Notes under the pieces: model-generated
Databases searched by the model: none
What the model saw: the letters and a program-made list of their open reading frames with translations, nothing else
Told to the model about the DNA's origin: nothing
Program-made: the position numbers and the translations under genes
Origin: Erysipelotrichaceae bacterium
GTDB taxonomy: Bacteria; Bacillota_I; Bacilli_A; Erysipelotrichales; Erysipelotrichaceae
NCBI GenBank assembly: GCA_900770275.1
Contig: CAAGJS010000201.1
Span: 1 to 9,743 of the forward strand
Reading direction: 5' to 3'
DNA length: 9,743 bases
Shown: positions 1 through 6,397 of the stretch, piece after piece
How positions within the stretch are numbered: the stretch's first letter is position 1
Layout: each line of letters starts with the position of its first letter

Positions 1-887
1 CGCTGCCAGCCATTGTTGGCAACGATGCACTGGGGAATGGCCAGGGTACTTGCCAGATTGTAGATCCATAAATTTCCATCACTGACACAGGCGCGCGCGC
101 CGTCCATGAAATGTTCATCCACGTGGTCCACGAAGATGAGATTTCCCTCGGTGTGCGCTTTTATGTTGGGCAGATAGATCTTTACGTTATAGCCGGCGCC
201 CGCGAAGGCTTTTCGTGTCATGGTAAGAAGTCTGTGATGGGAAATCGATGTTTCGGCAAGGAAGATGCAGAGATCTTTGCCGGTGGTCGGTGTGAGTTCG
301 TGGAACATGGAGCCGTAGCGGCGCAGGCCGGGATGGTCCGTGAAGGGCTGGGAGGCCGCGGTTCCAAAGGTGAACAGTGTGCTGCAGTGATGATAGAGAT
401 CGGTGAGCCGCAGAATCTGTTCGACCTTGACTTCACTTAAGAGGCGGTTGACATCGGTAAGGCATTTGGCATCGAAGCGGCGGTTTTTGAAGCTGGCGGC
501 GGTGATGAAGCTCCAGCAGGGGACATTCGTCAATGCGGCAGCGATTGGTGCAGCGATGCGGCCGACGTCAATGAGCAGATCGGGTTCGAAACTGTGGATG
601 GCATTGGCGATGGCGGTGAGATCTTCCTTGAGGAAGCGGTACTTCGTGGTGCCGAGGCTCCAGTAGTCTTCTTCCATGGTCGGTTTCTGTTCATAGTTCC
701 TGGAAAATAAAGAACCGGAAGTGGAAGGCGATGGGAAGCGGGTGCAGTCGGAAAAGGTCTGCTTTTCCGGCAGGCAGCAGGCAACGGTATGATGGCGGAG
801 GGACAGTGTCTTTGCGATGGATTCGGCAAGCAGGAGGCAGCTGTCTTCCGCGGGATGTGAAGTGTCGGGAAGAATCAGGATTTTCAT
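1..887 (-). CDS. Glycosyltransferase-like protein, 3' end beyond the left edge
   Basis: An open frame of 295 codons starts at the ATG at 887-885 and is still open at the window edge. The protein begins MKILILPDTSHPAED, the usual beta-strand opening of GT-B glycosyltransferases. A typical N-domain stretch follows around residues 88-112 (helix, then FEPDLLIDVG, then IAAPIAAAL). Near the visible end, a segment beginning GARACVSDG and continuing through LASTLAIPQCIVANNGWQ has the spacing of the donor-site region of UGT/MurG-like enzymes. There the family usually shows a Gly-rich HGG.GT element; here it reads SDGNLWIYN, so the donor motif is degenerate. Family assignment is by pattern only, and donor and acceptor are unknown. 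No Shine-Dalgarno is visible before the ATG, and a -10-like box lies 7 bases upstream. The gene is divergent from upp. A non-catalytic relative is possible. Confidence 0.55.
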   Translation of the reverse strand, partial: MKILILPDTSHPAEDSCLLLAESIAKTLSLRHHTVACCLPEKQTFSDCTRFPSPSTSGSLFSRNYEQKPTMEEDYWSLGTTKYRFLKEDLTAIANAIHSFEPDLLIDVGRIAAPIAAALTNVPCWSFITAASFKNRRFDAKCLTDVNRLLSEVKVEQILRLTDLYHHCSTLFTFGTAASQPFTDHPGLRRYGSMFHELTPTTGKDLCIFLAETSISHHRLLTMTRKAFAGAGYNVKIYLPNIKAHTEGNLIFVDHVDEHFMDGARACVSDGNLWIYNLASTLAIPQCIVANNGWQ

Positions 888-894
888 CGTGTTC

Positions 895-903
895 AGTATA
901 GCA
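895..903 (-). promoter_or_regulatory. Extended -10 promoter of the glycosyltransferase-like gene
   Basis: On the minus strand the sequence reads TGC-TATACT, an extended -10 box (TGn plus five of six consensus bases). Seven bases separate it from the ATG at 887. Transcription starting the usual 6-8 bases downstream would begin on or next to the start codon, so the mRNA would have little or no leader. No good -35 box is seen 17 bases upstream, as is common for extended -10 promoters. The assignment is by sequence match only. Confidence 0.4.
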
Positions 904-948
904 TCTGCGTTTGGACGCTTCGGTGGTGGGTGAATCCAATATTTTTCG

Positions 949-977
949 TTGCGTTTCCATTTTGAGCCTATTAAGAT
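949..977 (+). promoter_or_regulatory. Candidate sigma-A promoter of upp
   Basis: TTGCGT (949-954) and TAAGAT (972-977) are separated by 17 bases. A transcript starting near 984 would carry only a short leader before the AAAGGAGG ribosome binding site at 991-998. Half of the -35 and four of six -10 positions match consensus, so this is plausible rather than strong. A second TTGGAC at 911-916 has no convincing -10 partner. Confidence 0.35.
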
Positions 978-1008
978 AAGGGACAGGAAAAAAGGAGGAT
1001 TTCATTCC

Positions 1009-1629
1009 ATGCTGGAAGTACTGAATCATCCGCTGATTACACACAAACTGACCCAGATGCGCCGCAAGGAGACGGGTACGAAGGATTTCCGTGAGAATCT
1101 CGATGAGATTGCGGAGCTGATGGCGTATGAGGTATGCCGTGATCTTCCGGTGGAGCCGGTTGACATTGAGACGCCGGTTGCGCCGTGCACGGGCTATCAG
1201 CTGAGCAAGGAAGTTGTCATTGTTCCGATCCTGCGTGCTGGCATTGGTCTTTTGGATGGTATTCGCCGGCTGGTTCCGACGGCCAAGGTTGGCTTCATTG
1301 GTCTGTATCGTGATGAGAAGACGCTGCAGCCGCATGAGTATTTTGCCAAGTTCCCGAAGGATCTGGACAAGGCGGTTGTCATGATCGTTGATCCGATGCT
1401 GGCGACGGGCGGCAGTGCTCTGGCAGCGATTCATTCGGTGAAGGAGCGCGGGGCTAAGAATATTAAGCTGGTGTGCCTGGTTGGTGTTCCGGAAGGTGTG
1501 CGTGCGGTTCAGAAGGAGTATCCGGATGTGGATATCTATCTGGCGGCGCTGGATGATCATCTGAATGAGAATGGTTATATTGTGCCGGGTCTTGGTGATG
1601 CGGGCGACCGTATCTTCGGTACGAAGTAA
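1009..1629 (+). CDS. upp: Uracil phosphoribosyltransferase
   Basis: This 206-residue cytosolic enzyme makes UMP from uracil and PRPP in pyrimidine salvage. The start at 1009 is chosen because AAAGGAGG lies 10 bases upstream and MLEVLNHPLI is the conserved N-terminus; an upstream in-frame ATG at 949 would add 20 residues unlike the family. Visible hallmarks are the HPLITHKL helix, the conserved IVPILRAGIGLLDG stretch (residues 71-84), the PRPP-binding loop VDPMLATGGSA (127-137), and the C-terminal uracil-binding stretch NGYIVPGLGDAGDR (188-201). Length matches the family (about 208). It is first in a likely short operon with the DUF1146 gene, which begins directly after its stop codon. The sequence is intact with no missing key residue, so the assignment is near certain. 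Confidence 0.97.
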   Translation: MLEVLNHPLITHKLTQMRRKETGTKDFRENLDEIAELMAYEVCRDLPVEPVDIETPVAPCTGYQLSKEVVIVPILRAGIGLLDGIRRLVPTAKVGFIGLYRDEKTLQPHEYFAKFPKDLDKAVVMIVDPMLATGGSALAAIHSVKERGAKNIKLVCLVGVPEGVRAVQKEYPDVDIYLAALDDHLNENGYIVPGLGDAGDRIFGTK

Positions 1630-1632
1630 TTG

Positions 1633-1833
1633 ATGTCCTCTGGCTATATCGTTTCAATAACGATTCGAATTGTGTGCTTTGTCATCAGTTTCTGGGCTTT
1701 GGATGCGCTGGACCTTCAGCGGTTTCTGAAGAAGGGCCGGGTGGCGAAGGCGCAGGTGCTGTACTGGATTCTGGCGGCGGGACTGTCGTGGATGCTGGCG
1801 GAATTCATTCTTGGCTTAATGTCATTATCATAA
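1633..1833 (+). CDS. DUF1146 / YwzB-like small membrane protein
   Basis: A 66-residue protein with two hydrophobic segments (about residues 5-25 and 40-62) flanks a basic, conserved-looking middle, LQRFLKKGRVAKAQ. That middle resembles Bacillus YwzB (DUF1146), where a similar ...GRV..AK.L stretch lies between two membrane spans. The function of the family is not established. The first in-frame start is the TTG at 1630, immediately after the upp stop; the ATG at 1633 is preferred, and the two differ by one residue. There is no independent ribosome binding site, so translation is probably coupled to upp. In Bacillus the homologue lies close to the ATP synthase operon, and finding one next to upp fits the neighbourhood often seen near atp genes. 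No atp gene is in the window. Confidence 0.8.
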   Translation: MSSGYIVSITIRIVCFVISFWALDALDLQRFLKKGRVAKAQVLYWILAAGLSWMLAEFILGLMSLS

Positions 1834-1844
1834 TCAGTAACGTG

Positions 1845-1869
1845 GGGCAGCGTGGGATGCACGCTGCCC
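1845..1869 (+). terminator. Hairpin after the upp operon (weak intrinsic terminator)
   Basis: A perfect 9-bp GC-rich stem (GGGCAGCGT paired with ACGCTGCCC) closes a 7-base loop 11 bases after the DUF1146 stop codon. Only TTCAT follows instead of a run of T, so termination may be partial. The hairpin also covers the place where a -35 box for tagO would be. Confidence 0.5.
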
Positions 1870-1873
1870 TTCA

Positions 1874-1882
1874 TGGTATAAT
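1874..1882 (+). promoter_or_regulatory. Extended -10 promoter of tagO
   Basis: TGG-TATAAT gives a perfect -10 hexamer with the TGn extension. The start of transcription would be near 1889, about 25 bases before the tagO ATG. The -35 position falls inside the hairpin at 1845-1869 and has no good match, so the promoter would rely on the extended -10. Confidence 0.5.
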
Positions 1883-1913
1883 TGGGGAACTTGCAGAAAG
1901 AAGGGAAGAGCGG

Positions 1914-3056
1914 ATGAATCTTGTGCTTGGTGCGTTGCCGTATTTCATTCTTCCTTTTGTCATTTCTGTGTGTCTGGTTCCGGTGTGCAAGCGGATCGGC
2001 TGGAAGCTTGGCATCTATGCCGAGGAAAATGCGCGGACCGTGCATCATGGCAAGATTGTGCGTATCGGCGGTACGGCAATTGTTTCGGCGTTCTATGTGT
2101 CGCTGGCGATTCTGTGGCGGACGGATGCGAAGCTGAACGGTATCCTGATCGGCGCGGCAATCATTTTCTTCGGAGGTCTGTTGGATGATATTTATGATCT
2201 TCCGCCGAAGGTGAAGCTGCTGTTTCAGGTGGCCGGGGCTGCGGCGGCGCTGTCGATCGGTTCGCTGGCGCTGGATGAGATCCATATTCTGTCGCTGCAT
2301 ATAACCAACAAGGTCATTGTCTGGATCTTCTCATTCCTGTGGCTGATCGGTGTGACGAATGCGATCAATCTGATTGATGGTCTCGATGGTCTTTCGTCGG
2401 GCATCTGTACGATTGTGGCGGCATCCATCGGTCTGATCGGTTATTTTATGGGCCGGCGCGACGTGTGCATCATTACGCTGACGCTGTGCGGTGCGATCTT
2501 GGGCTTTCTGCCGTATAACTTTCATCCGGCGTCGATTTTTGTGGGAGACTGCGGTGCGCAGTTCATGGGATTTACGATTGCGGCGCTTTCGCTTTTGGGC
2601 TTTAAGACGACGGCGTTCATTTCGCTGGGGCTTCCGATTCTGACGCTGTTCATTCCGATTTCGGATACGCTGGTTGCGATCATTCGAAGGAAGCTGCGGG
2701 GGCAGAAGATCATGGAGGCGGACCGTGGTCATCTGCATCACATTCTGATGTTCAAGCTGAAGCTTGGTCACAAGAAGACGGTGCTGATTCTGTATCTGGT
2801 GACGGCGCTGTTTGCGTCGGCTTCGATTCTGACGTATTTCAATCCGAAAGCGGGCATCATTGTGATTCTGATTCTGCTTCTGCTGTCGGATCTCTTCATT
2901 GAGTATACGGGCATGATCAATCCGCACTGGCATCCGATCCTGTCCCTCAGTAACAAGCTCTTCGGGGTGCCGAAGATGGAGAAGGGCGAGGATCCCGTCG
3001 ATACGGAATACCTTGAAACCGAACATCGTGAATATAACGAGAAGACCGGCGACTGA
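1914..3056 (+). CDS. tagO: Undecaprenyl-phosphate GlcNAc-1-phosphate transferase (TagO/WecA family)
   Basis: This 380-residue polytopic membrane enzyme transfers a sugar-1-phosphate, usually GlcNAc-1-P from UDP-GlcNAc, to undecaprenyl phosphate. That is the first step of wall teichoic acid or other wall polysaccharide synthesis on the cytoplasmic face. Family signatures appear in order: DDIYDLPPK (91-99, the Mg-binding Asp pair), NAINLIDGLDGLSSG (149-163), VGDCGAQFMG (210-219) and the WecA/TagO-specific HLHHIL (273-278) that separates it from MraY. Around ten hydrophobic spans are evident, with a charged C-terminal tail (355-380). The start at 1914 follows GAAGGGAAGAG. The frame extends 80 codons further upstream, but that part overlaps the DUF1146 gene and the hairpin and reads as Gly-rich non-protein. 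The third motif carries Cys where Ser, Thr or Ala is usual. Exact donor sugar and end product are not visible. Confidence 0.93.
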   Translation: MNLVLGALPYFILPFVISVCLVPVCKRIGWKLGIYAEENARTVHHGKIVRIGGTAIVSAFYVSLAILWRTDAKLNGILIGAAIIFFGGLLDDIYDLPPKVKLLFQVAGAAAALSIGSLALDEIHILSLHITNKVIVWIFSFLWLIGVTNAINLIDGLDGLSSGICTIVAASIGLIGYFMGRRDVCIITLTLCGAILGFLPYNFHPASIFVGDCGAQFMGFTIAALSLLGFKTTAFISLGLPILTLFIPISDTLVAIIRRKLRGQKIMEADRGHLHHILMFKLKLGHKKTVLILYLVTALFASASILTYFNPKAGIIVILILLLLSDLFIEYTGMINPHWHPILSLSNKLFGVPKMEKGEDPVDTEYLETEHREYNEKTGD

Positions 3057-3065
3057 GCCGGTTTT
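3041..3065 (+). terminator. Terminator overlapping the tagO stop codon
   Basis: GAAGACCGGC (3041-3050) pairs with GCCGGTTTTC (3057-3066), ten pairs with one G-T wobble. The loop GACTGA contains the tagO stop codon. The run TTTT lies inside the descending arm and the sequence after it is CGTCTGCC, so the tail is short. A ribosome finishing tagO would sit on the ascending arm. Confidence 0.55.
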
Positions 3066-3159
3066 CGTCTGCCTGAATGCGCAGGAAAATGAGCGCAATA
3101 TGCGATAAAAAGGTAAAATAATAGATACGACTCAGGTATTCGTCGAAGGGAGGAGCACT

Positions 3160-3408
3160 ATGGAAGAGGAACCTATCAACACTGTCATTGCCATGCTCAA
3201 GGACGCGAAGGACGAAATCAGCGGACTGATCACCGCTTATGAATCCGGAAAGATGATGCCGATCGAACTTGTAGCAGAGACCTTCGAAATCGGGAAGACA
3301 TTCATCGGCTGGTCGGACGATCTGAGCGATGAAGAGGCGCTGAGCCTGATCATGCGCGAAAACAAACAGATTGAGGCGTATCTGAAGAAACGGAAGCTGC
3401 AGTCATAA
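3160..3408 (+). CDS. Unrecognised 82-residue acidic protein
   Basis: Not recognised. The frame starts after a good ribosome binding site (GAAGGGAGG, about 8 bases before the ATG) and is followed by a strong terminator, so it looks like an independent single-gene unit. The product is rich in Glu, Asp and Lys and mostly predicted helical. One helix covers about residues 5-30 (TVIAMLKDAKDEISGLITAY) and a charged one forms the C-terminus (EEALSLIMRENKQIEAYLKK). A short middle segment around FIGWSDDLSD is the least charged part. There is no signal peptide, membrane span, Cys/His metal motif or obvious helix-turn-helix. Codon use resembles neighbouring genes. A cytosolic helical-bundle protein is likely; its role cannot be inferred from tagO upstream because a terminator separates them. 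Confidence 0.7.
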   Translation: MEEEPINTVIAMLKDAKDEISGLITAYESGKMMPIELVAETFEIGKTFIGWSDDLSDEEALSLIMRENKQIEAYLKKRKLQS

Positions 3409-3412
3409 TTCG

Positions 3413-3447
3413 AGAGGAAGCCGGCGATGATGCCGGTTTTCTTTATG
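3413..3447 (+). terminator. Strong intrinsic terminator after the 82-residue gene
   Basis: The arm 3413-3425 (core AAGCCGGC) pairs with 3432-3444 (core GCCGGTTTT) across the 6-base loop GATGAT. It has a solid CCGGC/GCCGG core and A-T/G-T pairs below, followed by a T-rich tail (TTTTCTTTAT). It ends the unit 3160-3408. Confidence 0.85.
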
Positions 3448-3471
3448 CCTTTTATTTGAAAATAAATTGTT

Positions 3472-3492
3472 ATGTAATATACATTGACATGT
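3472..3492 (+). promoter_or_regulatory. Dyad over the -35 box, candidate PadR operator
   Basis: ATGTA-ATA-TACAT (3472-3484) is a 5-bp inverted repeat; it runs straight into the -35 box TTGACA and the adjoining palindrome ACATGT (3487-3492). PadR-family repressors typically bind ATGT...ACAT dyads in the promoter of their own gene, and a padR gene lies 200 bases downstream. The spacing between ATGT and ACAT here (5 bases) is shorter than in the best-known sites (8 bases), so the exact operator is uncertain. Confidence 0.4.
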
Positions 3493-3512
3493 GAGGTATC
3501 TCTGATTATATT
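3484..3512 (+). promoter_or_regulatory. Strong sigma-A promoter of the padR operon
   Basis: TTGACA (3484-3489), a perfect -35 box, is followed after 17 bases by TATATT (3507-3512). Transcription would start near 3519, giving a leader of about 20 bases before the ATG at 3540. This is the best consensus promoter in the window. Confidence 0.8.
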
Positions 3513-3539
3513 GTCTGTGTAAGGTAAGGAGGCAATCCT

Positions 3540-3704
3540 ATGAAACGGAACGTAATGACTGGTCATCTGAACAGGAATCATAAGGATCTTCGTGATGCGA
3601 CGCGTCGTCCGCACTATCCGGAGTGGAAGGCGGCGGAACTGTCGCTGCACGGTGTGAGTGATCCGTTCGCAAGAGGGAGTGAGCTGAATGGCAATCGCGG
3701 CTGA
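3540..3704 (+). CDS. Small 54-residue ORF leading the padR operon
   Basis: A short frame begins at an ATG placed 7 bases after a perfect TAAGGAGG (3525-3532) and just downstream of the strong promoter. It ends with TGA at 3702-3704, overlapping the padR start by 17 bases. The product starts MKRNVMTGHLNRNHKDLRD and continues basic and Arg/His-rich (ATRRPHYPEWK), ending PFARGSELNGNRG. It has no membrane span, signal peptide or Cys, and I do not recognise it. Codons (GCG, CTG, CCG, GAT, AAG) match the neighbours. Either it is a genuine small protein translationally coupled to PadR, or a leader peptide whose translation opens the padR ribosome binding site. The initiation signals are better than those of padR itself. 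Confidence 0.6.
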   Translation: MKRNVMTGHLNRNHKDLRDATRRPHYPEWKAAELSLHGVSDPFARGSELNGNRG

Positions 3705-4044
3705 TCTTCTCAGGGGCAGTACGGATGCGATCATTCTGCGCTTTCTGATGGAACAGGATTCGTATGGCTACCAGATCAACAAGGACATTGAGCAGCTTTC
3801 CGATGGGCAGTACCAGCTTTCGGAGGCGACGCTGTATACAGCGTTTCGAAGGCTGGAGAAGGAAGGTCTGATCACGTCCTACTGGGGCAGTGAAAACAGC
3901 GGCGCACGGCGTCGCTATTACAGGATTACGGATGAGGGCAGAAAGGTGTATCTCTCGAGCGTTGCGGAGTGGGATGCGGCCATTGATCTGATCCGGAAGC
4001 TGATTCATCTGAGCAACGTGGAAGGAAAAGGAAGCGGGGACTGA
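3688..4044 (+). CDS. PadR-family transcriptional regulator
   Basis: A 118-residue winged-helix repressor of the short PadR class. The DNA-binding domain spans about residues 10-90. The opening helices LLRGSTDAIILRFL and GYQINKDIEQL are typical, the recognition helix is SEATLYTAFRRLEKEGLI (45-62), and the wing ends YYRITDEGRKVY (77-88). The short C-terminal helix (92-110) would form the dimer interface. GAGGGAG lies about 8 bases before the ATG. The gene overlaps the small ORF upstream and is followed 5 bases later by the DUF4097 gene, so all three form one operon. PadR proteins usually repress their own operon and respond to toxic small molecules or envelope stress; the dyad over the promoter -35 box fits autoregulation. 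The ligand is unknown. Confidence 0.92.
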   Translation: MAIAADLLRGSTDAIILRFLMEQDSYGYQINKDIEQLSDGQYQLSEATLYTAFRRLEKEGLITSYWGSENSGARRRYYRITDEGRKVYLSSVAEWDAAIDLIRKLIHLSNVEGKGSGD

Positions 4045-4049
4045 GCGGT

Positions 4050-5045
4050 ATGGATCGTATCAGAGACTATATTGAACAAATCTTTTCAAACTATGCACCG
4101 ACGCAGGAGAGAATCGATCTGAAGGAAGAGATTCTGCAGAACTGCCATGATCGCTATGACGAATACATCGCGCAGGGAATGAGCGAAGAGAAGGCGGAAC
4201 AGAAGGTCATTGCCAGCATCGGCAATCTGGATGATCTGCTGGCTTCGATGGCACAGGACGGGGGCAGTGATTCGATTCTGCCGGCTCTCAAGAAGAGGGT
4301 ACAGAAGGCAGAGATAAGTCATGACGATGAGGAGTCGTCGCATCCCTATTCTTCCGAGATTCATCGTGTCGTGATCAAGGTCGGGGCGCGGGATGTGAAT
4401 CTGATCGGGACGGATGAGGATGATATTGTCGTTGAGTGCGACGATTCCATCCATCAGCAGGCAGATGGTGATACGCTGCGGATCGATGAAAATACGATGC
4501 GCCACGGTACGTTTGCGGGCTTCATGGGGGTGTTCGATGATCTGGATGATCTTACGGTCTATGTGCCGCATGGGATTGCGTCGATCGAAGTGAGTACGAC
4601 GGCCGGGGATTTGGAACTGAAGCGGCTCGATGTGGAGCGGTTCAGGTTCCATTCCGCTTCAGGTGATGTGAGCGGGTCGCTGGACTATTGCGGTACGCTT
4701 GAGATGGATACGAATGCGTCCGATGTGGATCTGGAAGGGACGGCGGAAAACGTTGCCATCCGGTCGGTGGCAGGCGATGTGGATCTGGATCTTTCCGGTA
4801 TGAAGAGAGCGGATTTCAATCTCAAGGCCGGGGATCTGGATCTGAAGCTGCACGATCCGTTTGATGATCTGCATGTTACGACGATCAGCGGCGATGCGGA
4901 TATTGATGTCCGTGACCTGGAAGGTGTCGATATTGTGTCGTCCGCGTCGCACAGCGGCAGTATTTCGGTGGATGCCAATATTGTGCGCGGCATCAATCCG
5001 ATCACGATCCATACAGTCAGCGGCGACGTGACGATTGAAGGTTAA
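4050..5045 (+). CDS. DUF4097-domain protein with helical N-terminal prefix domain
   Basis: A 331-residue acidic protein. Residues 1-67 form a helical domain (MDRIRDYIEQIF, then EEILQNCHDRYDEYIAQGMSE and KAEQKVIASIGNLDDLL) like the prefix domain found on DUF1700 and related PadR-linked proteins. A charged linker (70-103) follows, then a beta-rich DUF4097 region (104-331). That region contains recurring short strands ending in a Gly-Asp turn: TTAGDLEL, SASGDVSG, SVAGDVDL, LKAGDLDL, TISGDADI, TVSGDVTI. The regular repeat suggests a right-handed beta-solenoid. No membrane span or signal peptide is visible, although related proteins often have a membrane segment between the two domains, so the product appears cytosolic or peripherally attached. 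AAGGAAG at the end of padR serves as ribosome binding site. PadR neighbours of this kind are suspected sensors or modulators of envelope stress, but the molecular role is unproven. Confidence 0.85.
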   Translation: MDRIRDYIEQIFSNYAPTQERIDLKEEILQNCHDRYDEYIAQGMSEEKAEQKVIASIGNLDDLLASMAQDGGSDSILPALKKRVQKAEISHDDEESSHPYSSEIHRVVIKVGARDVNLIGTDEDDIVVECDDSIHQQADGDTLRIDENTMRHGTFAGFMGVFDDLDDLTVYVPHGIASIEVSTTAGDLELKRLDVERFRFHSASGDVSGSLDYCGTLEMDTNASDVDLEGTAENVAIRSVAGDVDLDLSGMKRADFNLKAGDLDLKLHDPFDDLHVTTISGDADIDVRDLEGVDIVSSASHSGSISVDANIVRGINPITIHTVSGDVTIEG

Positions 5046-6397
5046 TGTTCCTCAAAGAGGTTCTGTGTGCTGTGCATGAATTTGTGGACCCATGGAATCT
5101 CAACCACTAACATGGCGATCCAGCCGATGGCATAGGCAATCGGAAGTGCTCCGAAGTCCATGTGCATATATTCCAAAAGAATGGCACAGGCAATGACGCG
5201 GGTGATGATGTTGATGAGGCTGCAGGCAAGGGTGATCTTGAGGTCGCCGATGCCGCGGAAATAACCCTGGAGGCTGTTGGTTACGGCTGGCAGGGTATAG
5301 AACCAGGACATGGTGCGAATGTAGGAGACGCCTAGTTCAATGACCTCGGGGTCATTGGAGAAGAGGCGTACAAAGGGCCGGGCCGTAAACCAGGTCAGTA
5401 CACCGATCGCGATTCCGTAGATGATCTGAATCAGAAGCGATAGGCGGAAGGTCTTTGCGACGCGGTCATTTTTCTTTGCGCCGACGTTCTGGGCGAGGAT
5501 GCTTGTGGTGCCATGGGCCATGTTCTGTTCCGGGACGATGGCGTAGTCATCGAGGCGGTTGGTCGCATTGAAGGAGGCGGTGGCAGCGATGCCGAGGCGG
5601 TTGACCATGGCCTGGGTCGCAATCTTTCCGATCTGAACAGCAGACTGCTGAAGGGCAGATACGATGCCGAAGGAGAGGATGCGCTTCAGCTGCTTCATAT
5701 CGACGATGAGCCATTGTCTGCCAAGCTGCAGGATCGGTATCTTCTTCTGGGTATAGATCCAGCAGAGAAGGGCGCTGATTCCTTCGCAAAGAATCGTACT
5801 TAATGCGGCTCCGAAGATTCCCCAGTGCAGTACCGTGACAAAGAAGAGGTCGCCGACGATGTTGAGACTGGCGCTGATCGCAAGGAAGTAGAGCGGGGAG
5901 CGGCTGTCGCCCATCGCCCGCAACAAAGAGGCGAGATAGTTGTAGATGTAGCTGAAGACCATGCCGATCATGACCATGCGCAGATATAGGACGGAGTCAC
6001 TGAGAATTTCGCCATCCACCTGCAGAAGACGCAGAATCGGAGAAGCCAGCACAATGAAGACAAGGGCACACAGAATCGAAAAGACGGCGCCGGCGACGAA
6101 GCCGGAAGAAGCCTGGCGCTTCAGTGTGTCAATATGTTTGGCTCCGTATTCGTAGCTGATCAGGATCCCTGCACCCAGACAAATCCCGTTATTGAACAGA
6201 AGGATCAGCGTCATCAGGGGATTGCTCGTACCGACGGCGGCGAGTGCATTCGTTCCGACAAAGCGGCCGATGATCATACTGTCAACGGCGTTGTAGGTCA
6301 GCTCCAGCAGATTGCCCAGCACCAGCGGGATCGTAAACCTGATCAGCAGCGGAAGGATCGGACCGGTGGTAAGATCCTGTGTTCTTGTGTTTGCCAT
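5042..6397 (-). CDS. MATE-family multidrug efflux transporter
   Basis: A 451-residue protein with about twelve hydrophobic spans in two homologous halves. It exports cationic drugs or metabolites in exchange for Na+ or H+. Family features include the opening DLTTGPILPLLIRFTIPL, the first-helix signature LTYNAVDSMIIGRFVG with ALAAVGTSNP, a mid-protein LLRAMGDSRSPLYF loop, and its second-half counterpart LQGYFRGIGDLKITL. The ATG at 6397 (MANTRTQDL) is preferred because DLTTGPI just after it is the conserved N-terminus; an in-frame ATG at 6439 would add 14 residues. Neither has a clear ribosome binding site. TAGAAT lies 7 bases upstream of the 6397 start on the minus strand, so a leaderless mRNA is possible. 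Its stop overlaps the convergent DUF4097 stop. The 22-bp palindrome at 6464-6485 lies upstream and may influence its expression. Substrate unknown. Confidence 0.93.
   Translation of the reverse strand: MANTRTQDLTTGPILPLLIRFTIPLVLGNLLELTYNAVDSMIIGRFVGTNALAAVGTSNPLMTLILLFNNGICLGAGILISYEYGAKHIDTLKRQASSGFVAGAVFSILCALVFIVLASPILRLLQVDGEILSDSVLYLRMVMIGMVFSYIYNYLASLLRAMGDSRSPLYFLAISASLNIVGDLFFVTVLHWGIFGAALSTILCEGISALLCWIYTQKKIPILQLGRQWLIVDMKQLKRILSFGIVSALQQSAVQIGKIATQAMVNRLGIAATASFNATNRLDDYAIVPEQNMAHGTTSILAQNVGAKKNDRVAKTFRLSLLIQIIYGIAIGVLTWFTARPFVRLFSNDPEVIELGVSYIRTMSWFYTLPAVTNSLQGYFRGIGDLKITLACSLINIITRVIACAILLEYMHMDFGALPIAYAIGWIAMLVVEIPWVHKFMHSTQNLFEEH

Noticed and set aside
949..1008. A 20-residue N-terminal extension of upp
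   Set aside because: It contains the candidate promoter and the AAAGGAGG ribosome binding site, and is not part of the conserved enzyme.
691..1560. Long minus-strand open frame opposite upp (289 codons)
   Set aside because: It lies antisense to the unmistakable upp gene and the intergenic region, is rich in Arg, Asn and His, and shows no domain. It is a shadow of biased codon use.
1674..1913. An 80-codon N-terminal extension of tagO
   Set aside because: It overlaps the DUF1146 gene in another frame, crosses the hairpin and promoter, and translates to Gly-rich sequence unlike TagO; the ATG at 1914 has a ribosome binding site.
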